A stretch of DNA of 36,742 bases from Polyangiaceae bacterium (GCA_025934595.1 JAICXU010000002.1:1-36742); one strand, 5' to 3'. Shown: positions 25,844-35,125, counted from the first letter of the stretch. Notes: generated by a model not told the origin, from the sequence alone. Made by a program: numbers and translations.

Positions 25844-27196
25844 ATGTCCGACACGAAAAAGCTCCGCGAGATTTTCCAGAAACGGGGCATCAAGCACGTC
25901 AAGGTCGGCGGGTTCGACATCGACGGCGTGCTCCGCGGCAAATACGTCAGCCTCGAAAAATTCTGGGGCGCGATCGAATCGGGCTTCGGCTTTTGCGACG
26001 TCATCTTCGGTTGGGACATCGGCGACGTGCTCTACGACAACGCGAAGGTCACGGGCTGGGAGACCGGCTACCCCGACACGCACGCGAGGATCGATCCGGC
26101 GAGCTTTCGCGTGATTCCATGGGAGCCGGACACGGCCGCGTTCCTCGTCGACTTCGTGACGAAAGATGGCAAAGCGCACCCGTCGTGCCCGCGTTCGCTC
26201 TTGAAAACGATCTTACGAAAGGCCGAAAAACAAGGCTATTCGGTGAGCGTCGGCGCCGAGTTCGAGTTCTTCGTGTTCCGCGAGACGAGCCAGTCGCTTC
26301 ACCAAAAGGGATTTCGAAATCTCGAGTCGCTGACGCCCGGCATGTTCGGTTACTCGTGGCTGCGCGAAGGTCAGAACCAAGATTTCATGCACGCGATCTT
26401 GGATCGCATGGCCGACTACGACATCGACATCGAGGGTCTCCACACCGAAACCGGCCCCGGCGTCTACGAGGTCGCGCTTCGTTACGACGAGGCGCTCCGC
26501 ATGGCGGACAAAGCCGCGCTCTTCAAGACGGCGATGAAGGAGCTGTGCGCGCAGCGCGGTCTCACGTGCACGTTCATGGCGAAGTGGAACCACGAGCTGC
26601 CCGGATCGAGCGGTCACCTCCATCAATCGCTCTGGAAAAAAGGCAAGAACGCGTTCTTCGACGCGAAGGGCGAGGCGACGCTCAGCGACACCGCGCTCCA
26701 TTACCTCGGTGGACAAGTCGAGCTCATGCCGCAGCTGACCGCGCTCTATTCGCCCACCGTGAACAGCTACAAGCGTTACGTGCCCGGCGTGTGGGCGCCG
26801 CTCACCGCGTCGTGGGGAATCGAAAATCGCACGTGCGCGATCCGCGTCATCGGCGGTGACGAAAAGTCGACGCGCCTCGAATATCGGCAGACGGCGGCCG
26901 ACATCCAACCGCACACCGCGATCGCGACGTGTCTCGCGGCGGGGCTTTGGGGAATCGAAAATGAAGTCGCGCCGCCGCCGGCGTCGAAAGGCGACGCGTC
27001 GTTCGCGAAGAAGCTCGCGCCTCTGCCGCGCACGTTGAAAGAAGCGACGGCGCTGCTCAAAGCGTCGCAGGAAGCCCGCGACATCCTGGGCGAGCCGTTC
27101 GTCGACCACTACGTGCGCACGCGCGAGTGGGAGGTGCGGCAGTTCGAGCGAGTCGTGACCGAGTGGGAATTGAAGCGCTACTTCGAAAGCATCTGA
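25844..27196 (+). CDS. Glutamine synthetase family protein (GlnT/PuuA-like)
   Basis: VKVGGFDIDGVLRGKYVSLEKFW; VGAEFEFFVF; ETGPGVYEVALRY; TFMAKWNHELPGSSGHLHQSLW; RLEYRQTAADIQPHTAIA. Confidence 0.93.
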   Translation: MSDTKKLREIFQKRGIKHVKVGGFDIDGVLRGKYVSLEKFWGAIESGFGFCDVIFGWDIGDVLYDNAKVTGWETGYPDTHARIDPASFRVIPWEPDTAAFLVDFVTKDGKAHPSCPRSLLKTILRKAEKQGYSVSVGAEFEFFVFRETSQSLHQKGFRNLESLTPGMFGYSWLREGQNQDFMHAILDRMADYDIDIEGLHTETGPGVYEVALRYDEALRMADKAALFKTAMKELCAQRGLTCTFMAKWNHELPGSSGHLHQSLWKKGKNAFFDAKGEATLSDTALHYLGGQVELMPQLTALYSPTVNSYKRYVPGVWAPLTASWGIENRTCAIRVIGGDEKSTRLEYRQTAADIQPHTAIATCLAAGLWGIENEVAPPPASKGDASFAKKLAPLPRTLKEATALLKASQEARDILGEPFVDHYVRTREWEVRQFERVVTEWELKRYFESI

Positions 27197-27239
27197 CCAA
27201 AGCACCAGATATCTGCTCGGCGCGACACCTAGGAAGGTG

Positions 27240-27321
27240 ACCGCCAAGTCGCCAAGAACAGGAGGTGAAAGGACCTGGACCTGGATCCCTTCATCCTTGG
27301 CGGCCTCTGCGGCTTGGCGGT
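27240..27321. repeat. Nested inverted repeat of CGCCAAG units, copy A (convergent intergenic gap)
   Basis: ACCGCCAAG (27240-27248) ... CTTGGCGGT (27313-27321), perfect 9-bp outer arms; inner GCCAAG and CTTGGCGG units. Confidence 0.8.
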
Positions 27322-27327
27322 TTGCCT

Positions 27328-29112
27328 TTATTTTCTCCGGTAGACGCTCACGAACGGCACGCCGTCTTGCGTCAGCACGTACGCCGGCGACGTGTGTCCG
27401 TAGGCGACCCAGATTTGATCGTCGACCTCGTTCATGTGCAGCTCGTGTTGCACGAGCGCGAAGTCGGCGTCGCCGGGTGAGCCCGCCGCGCGCAAGTCTC
27501 CGCGGATGCGGCCTTCGGCTTCCATGCGATTCCAGGCGTCGCCCGTCGTGTCGTGGATGAACACGCGCGCGTTGCGCGGGGCATTTTTTTCGAGCCACGG
27601 TCCCACGCTCTGGGTCGTGTATCCCCAGAATTGGCGATTGAGCCCGAGGTCGGCGCCGCCCGCGAATCCGCCGACGGTCGGGACGTAGGCTCCGATGCCG
27701 AACGGATGCGAATGAGCGGTCTCCGCGATCGGAGCGACGAACACGAGCGCCATCATGATGGCGTGCGCGATCTCGATCTTGTCCGCGTTCCAGCTCCTCA
27801 CCTTGCGGAACGCGACGTCGGCCTTTGCGGCCGCGAGATCGAATCCGTGTCCGGCGAGCATCGCGAGAAATGGATACGCGGGCAGCCAATGCTTCGTGCC
27901 GCCGAAGATGGGCGTCGCCGGCAAGAGGAACACGGCGAGCGGCGCGGAGAACGCGAGGAAGATCAGAACGTCGGCTTCGGCATGACGCGCAGGCTTGCGC
28001 GCGTCCTCTGCGCGTGACGCGCCCGGTTGCGCGTTCTCTTTTTTGAACGACGCCGCGAAGCGCAGAACGAGCGCGCGCAGGCGATCGAAGATGCCGATGA
28101 AGAAGAGGAGCATCGTGATGCCGGGCACGGTGGCGATCACGAGGAGCGGCATGTAGCCGGGCGGTGATGGCGGCTCGTAGTAGTTTTTGCCGAGAAACTC
28201 CATGTTGTAATAGACGTGATGGGTGTGGAACTCGACCCACTCTTGGATGCGCGTGATCGTGTCGCTCCAGAGCCACGGCCAGAGCGCATAGAGGACCAGC
28301 GGGCCGAGCACCGCCATGGTGACGAGGTTCGTCGGGATCACGAGTCGTCCGAGCTTCAGATTTTTCGCGATCGCAAAGCGCTGCACCCAGAACGCGTGCG
28401 GAATGAACACCAACGGCAGAATCCAGGCGTTGTGCTTCGTGTCGAGCGTGAGGCCGTAGACGATGCCGAACGCGATCGCCCAGCCGAGACCGCCTTCCTG
28501 CACCGACCGATAATAGATGTAGACTGCAAGTAACCACATCGCCATGATCGGCGCGTCGAAGCACGCGAGATGCGCGTTGTAGAAAAGCTGCGGCATCGTC
28601 GCGAGAAGCACGGCGGCCACGAAGCCGGCCCGCCGAGAAAATACGCGCGCGCCGAAGAGATACGTGACCCACACCGCCATGCCGCTCATGACCATCCCCG
28701 GAAAGCGGAACGCGGTGCTCGCGTCTTTGAAGAGCTCCCACTTCTCGTGGAAATAGAGATTCGAGAGCCCGAAGAGGATCTTCATGAGCGACGGATGCTC
28801 GTGATTTTGGCCCCAGACTCCGTCGACGACGCTCTTGTCGAGAGCGCGCGCGGAGTCGTGCATCAGGAGCTCGATCCAATGCGCGTAGCTTTGGCCTGCG
28901 GAAAAATAGAACGACTCGTCGCGCGCGAAGCCGAGCGTGCGCGCGGTCACGATCAAGATGCCGACGTAGGTCGCCGCCGAAATTCCGCCGAGCGCGTGAT
29001 CTCTCCAGCCGATCTTCTCGGGGAACACGAAGAGCGTGCTCCAATCGAACGGCGGCTTCGCGTCCGCCTTTTCGGCCGCCGTCTTCTTCTCGTTCTTCTC
29101 GGGCTCGCTCAT
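27328..29112 (-). CDS. Glycosyltransferase family 39/83-like integral membrane protein
   Basis: GFARDESFYFSAGQSYAHWI, NHEHPSLMKILFGLSNL, YNAHLACFDAPIMAMWLLAVYIYYRSV with many TM helices (PMT/ArnT-like architecture). ATGA overlap with the upstream gene. Confidence 0.85.
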   Translation of the reverse strand: MSEPEKNEKKTAAEKADAKPPFDWSTLFVFPEKIGWRDHALGGISAATYVGILIVTARTLGFARDESFYFSAGQSYAHWIELLMHDSARALDKSVVDGVWGQNHEHPSLMKILFGLSNLYFHEKWELFKDASTAFRFPGMVMSGMAVWVTYLFGARVFSRRAGFVAAVLLATMPQLFYNAHLACFDAPIMAMWLLAVYIYYRSVQEGGLGWAIAFGIVYGLTLDTKHNAWILPLVFIPHAFWVQRFAIAKNLKLGRLVIPTNLVTMAVLGPLVLYALWPWLWSDTITRIQEWVEFHTHHVYYNMEFLGKNYYEPPSPPGYMPLLVIATVPGITMLLFFIGIFDRLRALVLRFAASFKKENAQPGASRAEDARKPARHAEADVLIFLAFSAPLAVFLLPATPIFGGTKHWLPAYPFLAMLAGHGFDLAAAKADVAFRKVRSWNADKIEIAHAIMMALVFVAPIAETAHSHPFGIGAYVPTVGGFAGGADLGLNRQFWGYTTQSVGPWLEKNAPRNARVFIHDTTGDAWNRMEAEGRIRGDLRAAGSPGDADFALVQHELHMNEVDDQIWVAYGHTSPAYVLTQDGVPFVSVYRRK

Positions 29113-30038
29113 CGCGTGATCGCCTCGAAGCAATACATGCGGCGGCTTCCGCTCGAAGAAATCTCCGCGACGAGGTCGCCCTTTTGGCCCTTCAAATCGC
29201 CTGTCGAAAATTCGAAGCCCTTCCAGCTCTCGCCGTCGCGATGCTCGGCGCGCCCGATGTGCTCTTCACCGACGGAGAACGAAATGGAGACGGGCGCGCC
29301 CGTTCGCATGCGCTCGGCCTCCACGTAGAGGCCGTGATTGCCGTGCAAAACGTCGCCGAACGTGACGTCTTTGAACGTGATGCGAATCGGCGTGCTGCCG
29401 GAGAGCGGCACGTAGATACAGCGATGGGGCACGTAATCCATGTCGGCTACGACACTGACGCCGACGCGCGTGCCGCCGCATTCGAAACGATGGGACGGGA
29501 TCGCGGGACCGAAGCCCAAGTTGCCGGTCAGCGGAGCTCCGATGTTCCACGCGCACGCGGCTTCGCCGGACGCGTCGACATGCGAGACGGCCGCGTGCTC
29601 GCCGTCGAGATTCGAAACGAGATCGGTCAGCGTGGGGCGATATCCGGGATTTTCGAACGTCGTGACGGTGACGGCGCCGAAATGTTTTTCGTCGTCCCTT
29701 TTCCACGTCTCGAATTCGGGCCAATGTTTGCCGCGGATCGAGACCTCGAACGCGCGCGGAAATCGGGACACGTCGCCAGGTGCTTCGCGCTCGATCGTCG
29801 CGAGCTCTCTTCCGAATTTTTCGCGACCGACGGGATCGACCCAGCGCGGCGCGAACGCGATCAAGTCTTCGGGCCTCGCCGCCGCTTTCACCGAATCGCG
29901 TGCCGCCGTCCAATCGGAGTCCGGCGTAACGCCGCGAACCTCGGCCACGTGCGCGCCGAGCTCGACGAGGCCAACGAGCGGCACCGCGGCGAATGCCCAC
30001 GATTTGAGCCATTTCGTGGCTTTTTCGGGCCCCTGCAA
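29109..30038 (-). CDS. Uncharacterised membrane-anchored, probably extracytoplasmic protein
   Basis: One N-terminal hydrophobic helix (WAFAAVPLVGLVELGAHV) then a soluble domain; coupled (ATGA) to the GT39-like gene; TTG start. Confidence 0.7.
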   Translation of the reverse strand: MQGPEKATKWLKSWAFAAVPLVGLVELGAHVAEVRGVTPDSDWTAARDSVKAAARPEDLIAFAPRWVDPVGREKFGRELATIEREAPGDVSRFPRAFEVSIRGKHWPEFETWKRDDEKHFGAVTVTTFENPGYRPTLTDLVSNLDGEHAAVSHVDASGEAACAWNIGAPLTGNLGFGPAIPSHRFECGGTRVGVSVVADMDYVPHRCIYVPLSGSTPIRITFKDVTFGDVLHGNHGLYVEAERMRTGAPVSISFSVGEEHIGRAEHRDGESWKGFEFSTGDLKGQKGDLVAEISSSGSRRMYCFEAITR

Positions 30039-30091
30039 AGTGCGCGCGAGCTTACACCGAAAAATCCGGATCGTGTAACGTACCGCCGCCG

Positions 30092-31648
30092 ATGAGCATC
30101 GACGTCCGAAAAGCCGTTGGTCTACGCGCGCGAGTGGTGAGCGCGCTCGGGTCGGTGTCGCCTTCGACGTGGTTCTTCCTCGTCGTGGCGTTCGTCGCGA
30201 CGGCGCCGGCGTGGATCGTGAAGTACCCGCCGATCCAAGATCTGCCGATTCACCTTGCCACCATTCGCGTGATCCACAGCTTTTCGGATCCCGCGTTCAG
30301 CTTCCAAAACGACTTCGTGCTGACGTTCGGTCGCACGCAATACGTTCTCTATTATTTGGTGGCGAGCGCCCTCGCGTATTTCGTCGGCGTCGTGAACGCG
30401 AACATCGTTCTCCTCTGCTGCTATCTCGGCGGAACGCCGCTCGCTCTCCGCGAGCTCTTGAAAGCGCTCGGCAAAGACGAGCGTCTTTGTCTGCTCGTCA
30501 TCCCGCTCCTCATCAACGTCATGTTCATGTTCGGGCTCTTGCCGTTCATCCTGGGCATCCCCGTCATGTTTTGGGCGCTCGCCGAATCGGTGCGCTACTT
30601 CGCGAAGCCGACGCGAAATCGAGGGATTTTACTGGCGGTTTTGGCGGTCGTTCTCTTCCACCTGCATGTCTTTCCGTTCGCGATCTTCGGGCTCGGCTTC
30701 GCCGCGATGTTCCCTTGGTCCCAACCCACGCGCTGGATTCGCTTCGGGCTTCCCACCGTTCCGGCGCTTCTCTTCGCGCTTCGCTGGATGCTTTTCACGG
30801 AAGCAGGAAAGCTTTCGTCGGGCGCGCTGAAGCCCGGCGCCGGCGATCACGTGCAGCCGATCAACACGGCGATCCCCGGCGCGTTCCAATGGCTCACCGA
30901 CGTGTTCCACGACACGAGCGACGAGGTCATTCTCATCGCGGTCGTCGCCGTCGCGTTTCTCGCGGTGGGTCTCTCCGCGGGCGACCGCGACAAATCGAAG
31001 CCGGTCGCGCGCGCCTATGCGCTCCTGCCGATCGCGTGCATCTATTTCTACTTTACGCTCGGCGAAGGCCACGGCTACATCTGGCTCATCTCGCAGCGTT
31101 TTCCGATCCTCTGTCTCATGACGGGAATTCCGCTGCTTCGCATGCCGCGCGGATCACGCGGCGTCTTCACGACGGCGGCGGCCTTGCTCGTCGCCGCCGC
31201 GTCGACCTACAACACGTGCAAGCACTTCATCGCGTTCCAGCTCGAGGAGGTCGGCGACATCGACGGCGCGATCGCGGCGATGGAGCCGAACAAGCACGTT
31301 GCCGCGCTCATCTACGACAAAGGCTCGAGCGTCACGAATTGGGCGCCGTTCCTCCACTTCGGCTCGTACTACCAATTGAACAAAGGCGGCGTCATCGAGT
31401 TCACGTACGCGGGCTACGCGCATTGGCCGTTCGATTTCAAACCGGGCAAGTATCCTCCGCCCGGCGGACCTGCGCGCGGGCGATGGGAATGGACGCCCGA
31501 GCAAGTTTCGATTCACGAGCTCTATCCCTATTACGATTACGTTTTGACGCGCGGAAACGGATTCCATCCGCCGCCGGAGGCCTTCCAAGCTTCATGGCAC
31601 GGCGACAAATGGACCGTGTGGAAGCGAGTCGGGCTGGCTACACCGTAA
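30092..31648 (+). CDS. Uncharacterised multi-pass membrane protein
   Basis: WFFLVVAFVATAPAWIVKYPPIQDLPIHLATIRVI and about 10 TM segments, C-terminal soluble domain; balanced composition. Confidence 0.78.
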   Translation: MSIDVRKAVGLRARVVSALGSVSPSTWFFLVVAFVATAPAWIVKYPPIQDLPIHLATIRVIHSFSDPAFSFQNDFVLTFGRTQYVLYYLVASALAYFVGVVNANIVLLCCYLGGTPLALRELLKALGKDERLCLLVIPLLINVMFMFGLLPFILGIPVMFWALAESVRYFAKPTRNRGILLAVLAVVLFHLHVFPFAIFGLGFAAMFPWSQPTRWIRFGLPTVPALLFALRWMLFTEAGKLSSGALKPGAGDHVQPINTAIPGAFQWLTDVFHDTSDEVILIAVVAVAFLAVGLSAGDRDKSKPVARAYALLPIACIYFYFTLGEGHGYIWLISQRFPILCLMTGIPLLRMPRGSRGVFTTAAALLVAAASTYNTCKHFIAFQLEEVGDIDGAIAAMEPNKHVAALIYDKGSSVTNWAPFLHFGSYYQLNKGGVIEFTYAGYAHWPFDFKPGKYPPPGGPARGRWEWTPEQVSIHELYPYYDYVLTRGNGFHPPPEAFQASWHGDKWTVWKRVGLATP

Positions 31649-31669
31649 ATTCATGCTAATTCGACGCGC

Positions 31670-33337
31670 GTGAGGGTGAGGGCTTTCGCATTTACGGCGT
31701 CAGTGTTGGCGATGTCGGGATTGGCGCGCACTGCGCACGCGACATGGCCGGAGCCGTGGTCGGACGACGATCCCTCCGAGCCGCCGGTGCGCATCACGCC
31801 GACGCCGACGAGCGATTTCGGATTTCGCGGCGCCGCAGAGTATCGCGCGCAAGGCGTCTTCGTCGACCCGCTCGATCTCTCGAGCGAGACTCAAAACAAA
31901 GCGGCGTGGCTCGAGCATCGCCTGCGCCTGGACGGCACCGTCGATTATCTCGACAAGGTGAAGCTGACGACGTCGATCGACATGCTCGACGGCGTCTTGT
32001 GGGGAGACAACGGTCAGCTCGGATCGGATCCGGAGCCCGCGAACGGCGCGCACATCAACACGAACAATCCGAATCTCTCGAAGATGTGCATGACGCTCGA
32101 TCCCGGGGGAAATCAAGCCGATCCGCATGCGTATCATTACGGGCTCTGTCCGGCGGACGCGATCGACGTGCGCCGTCTCTACGGCGACGTCATCACGCCG
32201 ATCGGCCTCTTTCGCGTCGGGCGCCAAGCGTTCACCGAAGGTTCGAGCGTGGCGCTCAACGACGGTGACGGCCGGCACAATCGCTTCGGCGTCGCGAACA
32301 AAGGCAACTCGGTCGACCGCATTCTCTTCGCGACGAAACCGCTCGAAGGATTCAAACCGAAGGATCTCCGCGACACGTCGGAAACGAAGGGGTTCTTCTT
32401 CATCACCGCCTACGATCAGCTCGTCATCGACGAGCCGATGCTGCCGGGATTCCAGCTCCACGACTTCATCCTCGCCACGCGCTATTTGCAGCCGAAAATC
32501 GGACGATTTCGCGATGTGGAGCTACGTGCATATTACACGTATAGGTGGGACGGTCACTTCGACACGAACGTACATGCCGTCGGCGGACGAGCGGTGGCGC
32601 GCCTCGGAGATTTCTTCGCGGGCGTCGATGCGGTTGGCGTTCTCGGCGAGACGCGCGAGGTGAGCGACGCGTTCCATCTCATCACGAACGATCCAGCCGT
32701 GAGCCAACCGATTCGGCAGATGGGTGCGCGCGCCGTCATTCGGTACGACCGGCCGAAGTGGACCGCGTATCTCGAAGGCGATTACGCGTCGGGTACGAGC
32801 GACACGACGCTCAAAGGTCCGCTCACGCAATTTCGATGGGCCGAGGACACGAACGTCGGCCTTCTGCTCTTCAAGCAAGTGCTCGCATACCAAACGGCGC
32901 GTGAAGCGGCGGCGGCGACGGCGCTCTTGAACAACTTGCATGCGCCGACGATCCCCGTGGAATCGATCGCGACGCGCGGCGCGCTCACGGACGCGCTCGT
33001 GCTTTTTCCGCAAGCCGACGTGAAGCCGGTGAAGCACGTGCTGCTTCGAGGCGGCGTGATGATGGCGTGGGCGCCGGCGGCGGTGTTCGATCCGATCGCG
33101 ACCGCGCAACGGCGAGCGAGCGGCTCGTATCAAAACATCGCCGTGAACTACAACGGCGGCGCCCCCGGACATTTCTACGGCACCGAGCTCGATGCGCGCG
33201 CAGAGTGGAGATATCTCGAGCACTTCGCGTTCGATCTCGAAGCCGCGCTTCTCTTTCCCGGCGACGCTCTTCAAGACGAAGACCATCACGCTGTGCGGAG
33301 CTTCATGACCGAAGCCCGTACGACATTTTTCTTCTGA
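31670..33337 (+). CDS. Probable outer-membrane beta-barrel/porin-like protein
   Basis: Signal peptide VRAFAFTASVLAMSGLARTAHA, alternating aromatic/charged barrel-like strands, terminal EARTTFFF (C-terminal Phe). GTG start. Confidence 0.6.
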   Translation: MRVRAFAFTASVLAMSGLARTAHATWPEPWSDDDPSEPPVRITPTPTSDFGFRGAAEYRAQGVFVDPLDLSSETQNKAAWLEHRLRLDGTVDYLDKVKLTTSIDMLDGVLWGDNGQLGSDPEPANGAHINTNNPNLSKMCMTLDPGGNQADPHAYHYGLCPADAIDVRRLYGDVITPIGLFRVGRQAFTEGSSVALNDGDGRHNRFGVANKGNSVDRILFATKPLEGFKPKDLRDTSETKGFFFITAYDQLVIDEPMLPGFQLHDFILATRYLQPKIGRFRDVELRAYYTYRWDGHFDTNVHAVGGRAVARLGDFFAGVDAVGVLGETREVSDAFHLITNDPAVSQPIRQMGARAVIRYDRPKWTAYLEGDYASGTSDTTLKGPLTQFRWAEDTNVGLLLFKQVLAYQTAREAAAATALLNNLHAPTIPVESIATRGALTDALVLFPQADVKPVKHVLLRGGVMMAWAPAAVFDPIATAQRRASGSYQNIAVNYNGGAPGHFYGTELDARAEWRYLEHFAFDLEAALLFPGDALQDEDHHAVRSFMTEARTTFFF

Positions 33338-33347
33338 GGCGACTCGA

Positions 33348-34442
33348 ATGATCCGCGCGTTCCTGCTCTCGATTCTCGCGTTCGCGGCGGCGACGTTTTG
33401 CGCGGGCGCGTCGTGCGGCGTGTACAGGTCGCCGCCCGTCGCGACGATTTCGGGCCTAAATCAAGGCATTTTGAGCGATCCTTCGGTGCCGCTCGTCATC
33501 GATTTTTCGAAGCCGATCGATTTCAATACGCTGCAAGTCAAAGTCATCCGCTTCGCACCGAATCCGGAAGGGCAGCTCGCCGACGAAACCGGCGATCCCA
33601 CCGTCAGCCTCGATCCCCTCTTTTCGCACGATCAAATCGACGGCGATCTCGGCGGCACGGGCACGCTCGATCCGAGCGGCATGCATTACGCGATCACGCC
33701 GACAGCGCGATTGCCGGTCGGTCCCAAGCTCGCGGTTTTGATCGAGCCCGGTCTCACCGACGCCGCGCACGACGACACCGGCACGACGGCGGTGCGCAAG
33801 AGGCTCCTCTTTTCGTATTCGTTCACGTGCTCGGGCAAAGGCTCGAAGGTGCTGACGAGCGGGAACTATTTCTTCTTGCTCAACGTGGAAGAGCCCGTCG
33901 GCACGCAAGTCAAAGTGTTCGCGAACCTCGACGTGAATGCCGAAACCGGCAAATTCGTGGGGCAATACACGTTCGCGCAGCGGCTCACCGATCCGAATCG
34001 ATGCTCGCCCTCGTGCGAGAACGGCAACGTGTGCAAGACGCTGCCCGGACCGCCCGCGTGCGTCGTGCCTTCGGAGCGCGCGGGAACGACGAGCGAGTGG
34101 CCGGACTTTTTTCCGAACGACACGCCGCCGCTCGGTTACTCGTTCACGGTGAACGGCTGCGCGGAAGACGAGGCCGACGGCACCGCGACGTTCGCGAGCG
34201 AGCCCGCGAACATGGTCGTCCAGCAACCGGCGGTGCAGATCAACGGGCTCGTGCTCATTGCGTCGTTCGTGAAAGACGCGAGCGGAACGTTGAACGGCAG
34301 TGGCAGCGTCACGGGCGACAACATCGTGCTCGGCAACGGCAGCCTCGGTCCCGGACACGGAACGGCGCTCGCGCAATCGATCCCGAACGACGTGCCGCCG
34401 GGAATTCCGCCCGCACCAGCGCCCGTCGCGGGCGACGATTAG
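33348..34442 (+). CDS. Secreted/lipoprotein with Ig-like (Big_5-type) N-terminal domain
   Basis: MIRAFLLSILAFAAATFCAGASC lipobox-like; DPSVPLVIDFSKPIDFNTLQVKVIRF...YAITPTARLPVGPKLAVLIEPGLTDAAHDDTG is Big_5-like. Confidence 0.65.
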   Translation: MIRAFLLSILAFAAATFCAGASCGVYRSPPVATISGLNQGILSDPSVPLVIDFSKPIDFNTLQVKVIRFAPNPEGQLADETGDPTVSLDPLFSHDQIDGDLGGTGTLDPSGMHYAITPTARLPVGPKLAVLIEPGLTDAAHDDTGTTAVRKRLLFSYSFTCSGKGSKVLTSGNYFFLLNVEEPVGTQVKVFANLDVNAETGKFVGQYTFAQRLTDPNRCSPSCENGNVCKTLPGPPACVVPSERAGTTSEWPDFFPNDTPPLGYSFTVNGCAEDEADGTATFASEPANMVVQQPAVQINGLVLIASFVKDASGTLNGSGSVTGDNIVLGNGSLGPGHGTALAQSIPNDVPPGIPPAPAPVAGDD

Positions 34443-34454
34443 CCGAAGAAAGAA

Positions 34455-34540
34455 AACCGCCAAGGCGCCGAGGTCGCCAAGAGGAAAAAAGGGGGATTTT
34501 TCCCGCCCTTCTCCCCTCCTTTCTTGGCGTCTTGGCGGTT
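34455..34540. repeat. Nested inverted repeat of CGCCAAG units, copy B (convergent intergenic gap)
   Basis: AACCGCCAAG (34455-34464) ... CTTGGCGGTT (34531-34540), perfect 10-bp outer arms; inner TCGCCAAGAGG / CTTGGCG; central GGAAAAA-AGGGGGA-TTTTTCC hairpin; T-rich tracts outside both arms. Confidence 0.85.
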
Positions 34541-34574
34541 CCATTTTTTTGCGAGCTGCTCTTTTTCTTGCGAG

Positions 34575-34993
34575 CTACTGACAGACGCCCGCGTCGTCCA
34601 CGTGCCCCGACGGGTAGCGGCAGGACGTGTTGCCGGGGCAGCCTTGGTTATGGCTGTCGGCGGCGAGCGCGAGGCCGCCGTCCTGCGTGGTGACGCAGCC
34701 GTGATCCAACTCCTCGTAACGATCGCACGCAGGCGAGGCGGGGCATTGGTCGGTCGGCACTCCGCAAAATGGAATGCCTTCGTTGTCGAGGAGGCAAATG
34801 TCGCTGTCCGTGCAGGTCGTGCGCAAAAGCTCACGGTGCGTGTCGGGCGGGCGGTTGCAGAAGGCCGCGACATTGCCGTCCACCTCGTGTCACTGTCGGT
34901 GCACTGGTCGGGAGACGTGTCGCATGCCGATCCGATCGAAACGGCGCCGAAAAGCGCGGCCGCCGCGCACATCACGATGTGAGTCAGCTTCAT
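34575..34993 (-). pseudogene. Cys-rich lipoprotein gene apparently interrupted by one frameshift
   Basis: MKLTHIVMCAAAALFGAVSIGSACDTSPDQCTDSDT (one frame) continues plausibly as EVDGNVAAFCNRPPDTHRELLRTTCTDSDICLLDNEG...DDAGVCQ (another frame); junction ~34885-34893. Confidence 0.6.
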
Positions 34994-35086
34994 GTCGTCG
35001 TCCAATTGCGAAGGGTATGCCGCGGTTGCGACGCGCCGAGTTTTTATCGGCGGCGCAAGGCTGCCTCATTTATTTCACGGCGTCCC

Positions 35087-35114
35087 TTGAATTAAACGAA
35101 CGTTCGATTATAAC
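35087..35114 (+). promoter_or_regulatory. Candidate sigma70-like promoter with palindromic TetR operator in the spacer
   Basis: TTGAAT (35087-35092), 16-nt spacer containing CGAACGTTCG (35097-35106), TATAAC (35109-35114); ATG at 35126. Confidence 0.6.
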
Positions 35115-35125
35115 ACGAGAACATC

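Noticed and set aside
26213-29044. 943-aa - strand ORF, the longest in the track
   Set aside because: Arg/His-rich translation antisense to the GS-like gene and out of frame with the GT39-like gene; also runs through repeat copy A. High-GC artefact.
30169-31659. 496-aa + strand ORF
   Set aside because: Out-of-frame Arg/His-rich shadow of the membrane protein 30092-31648.
33398-34693. 431-aa + strand ORF
   Set aside because: Shadow frame of 33348-34442 running through repeat copy B; Arg-rich.
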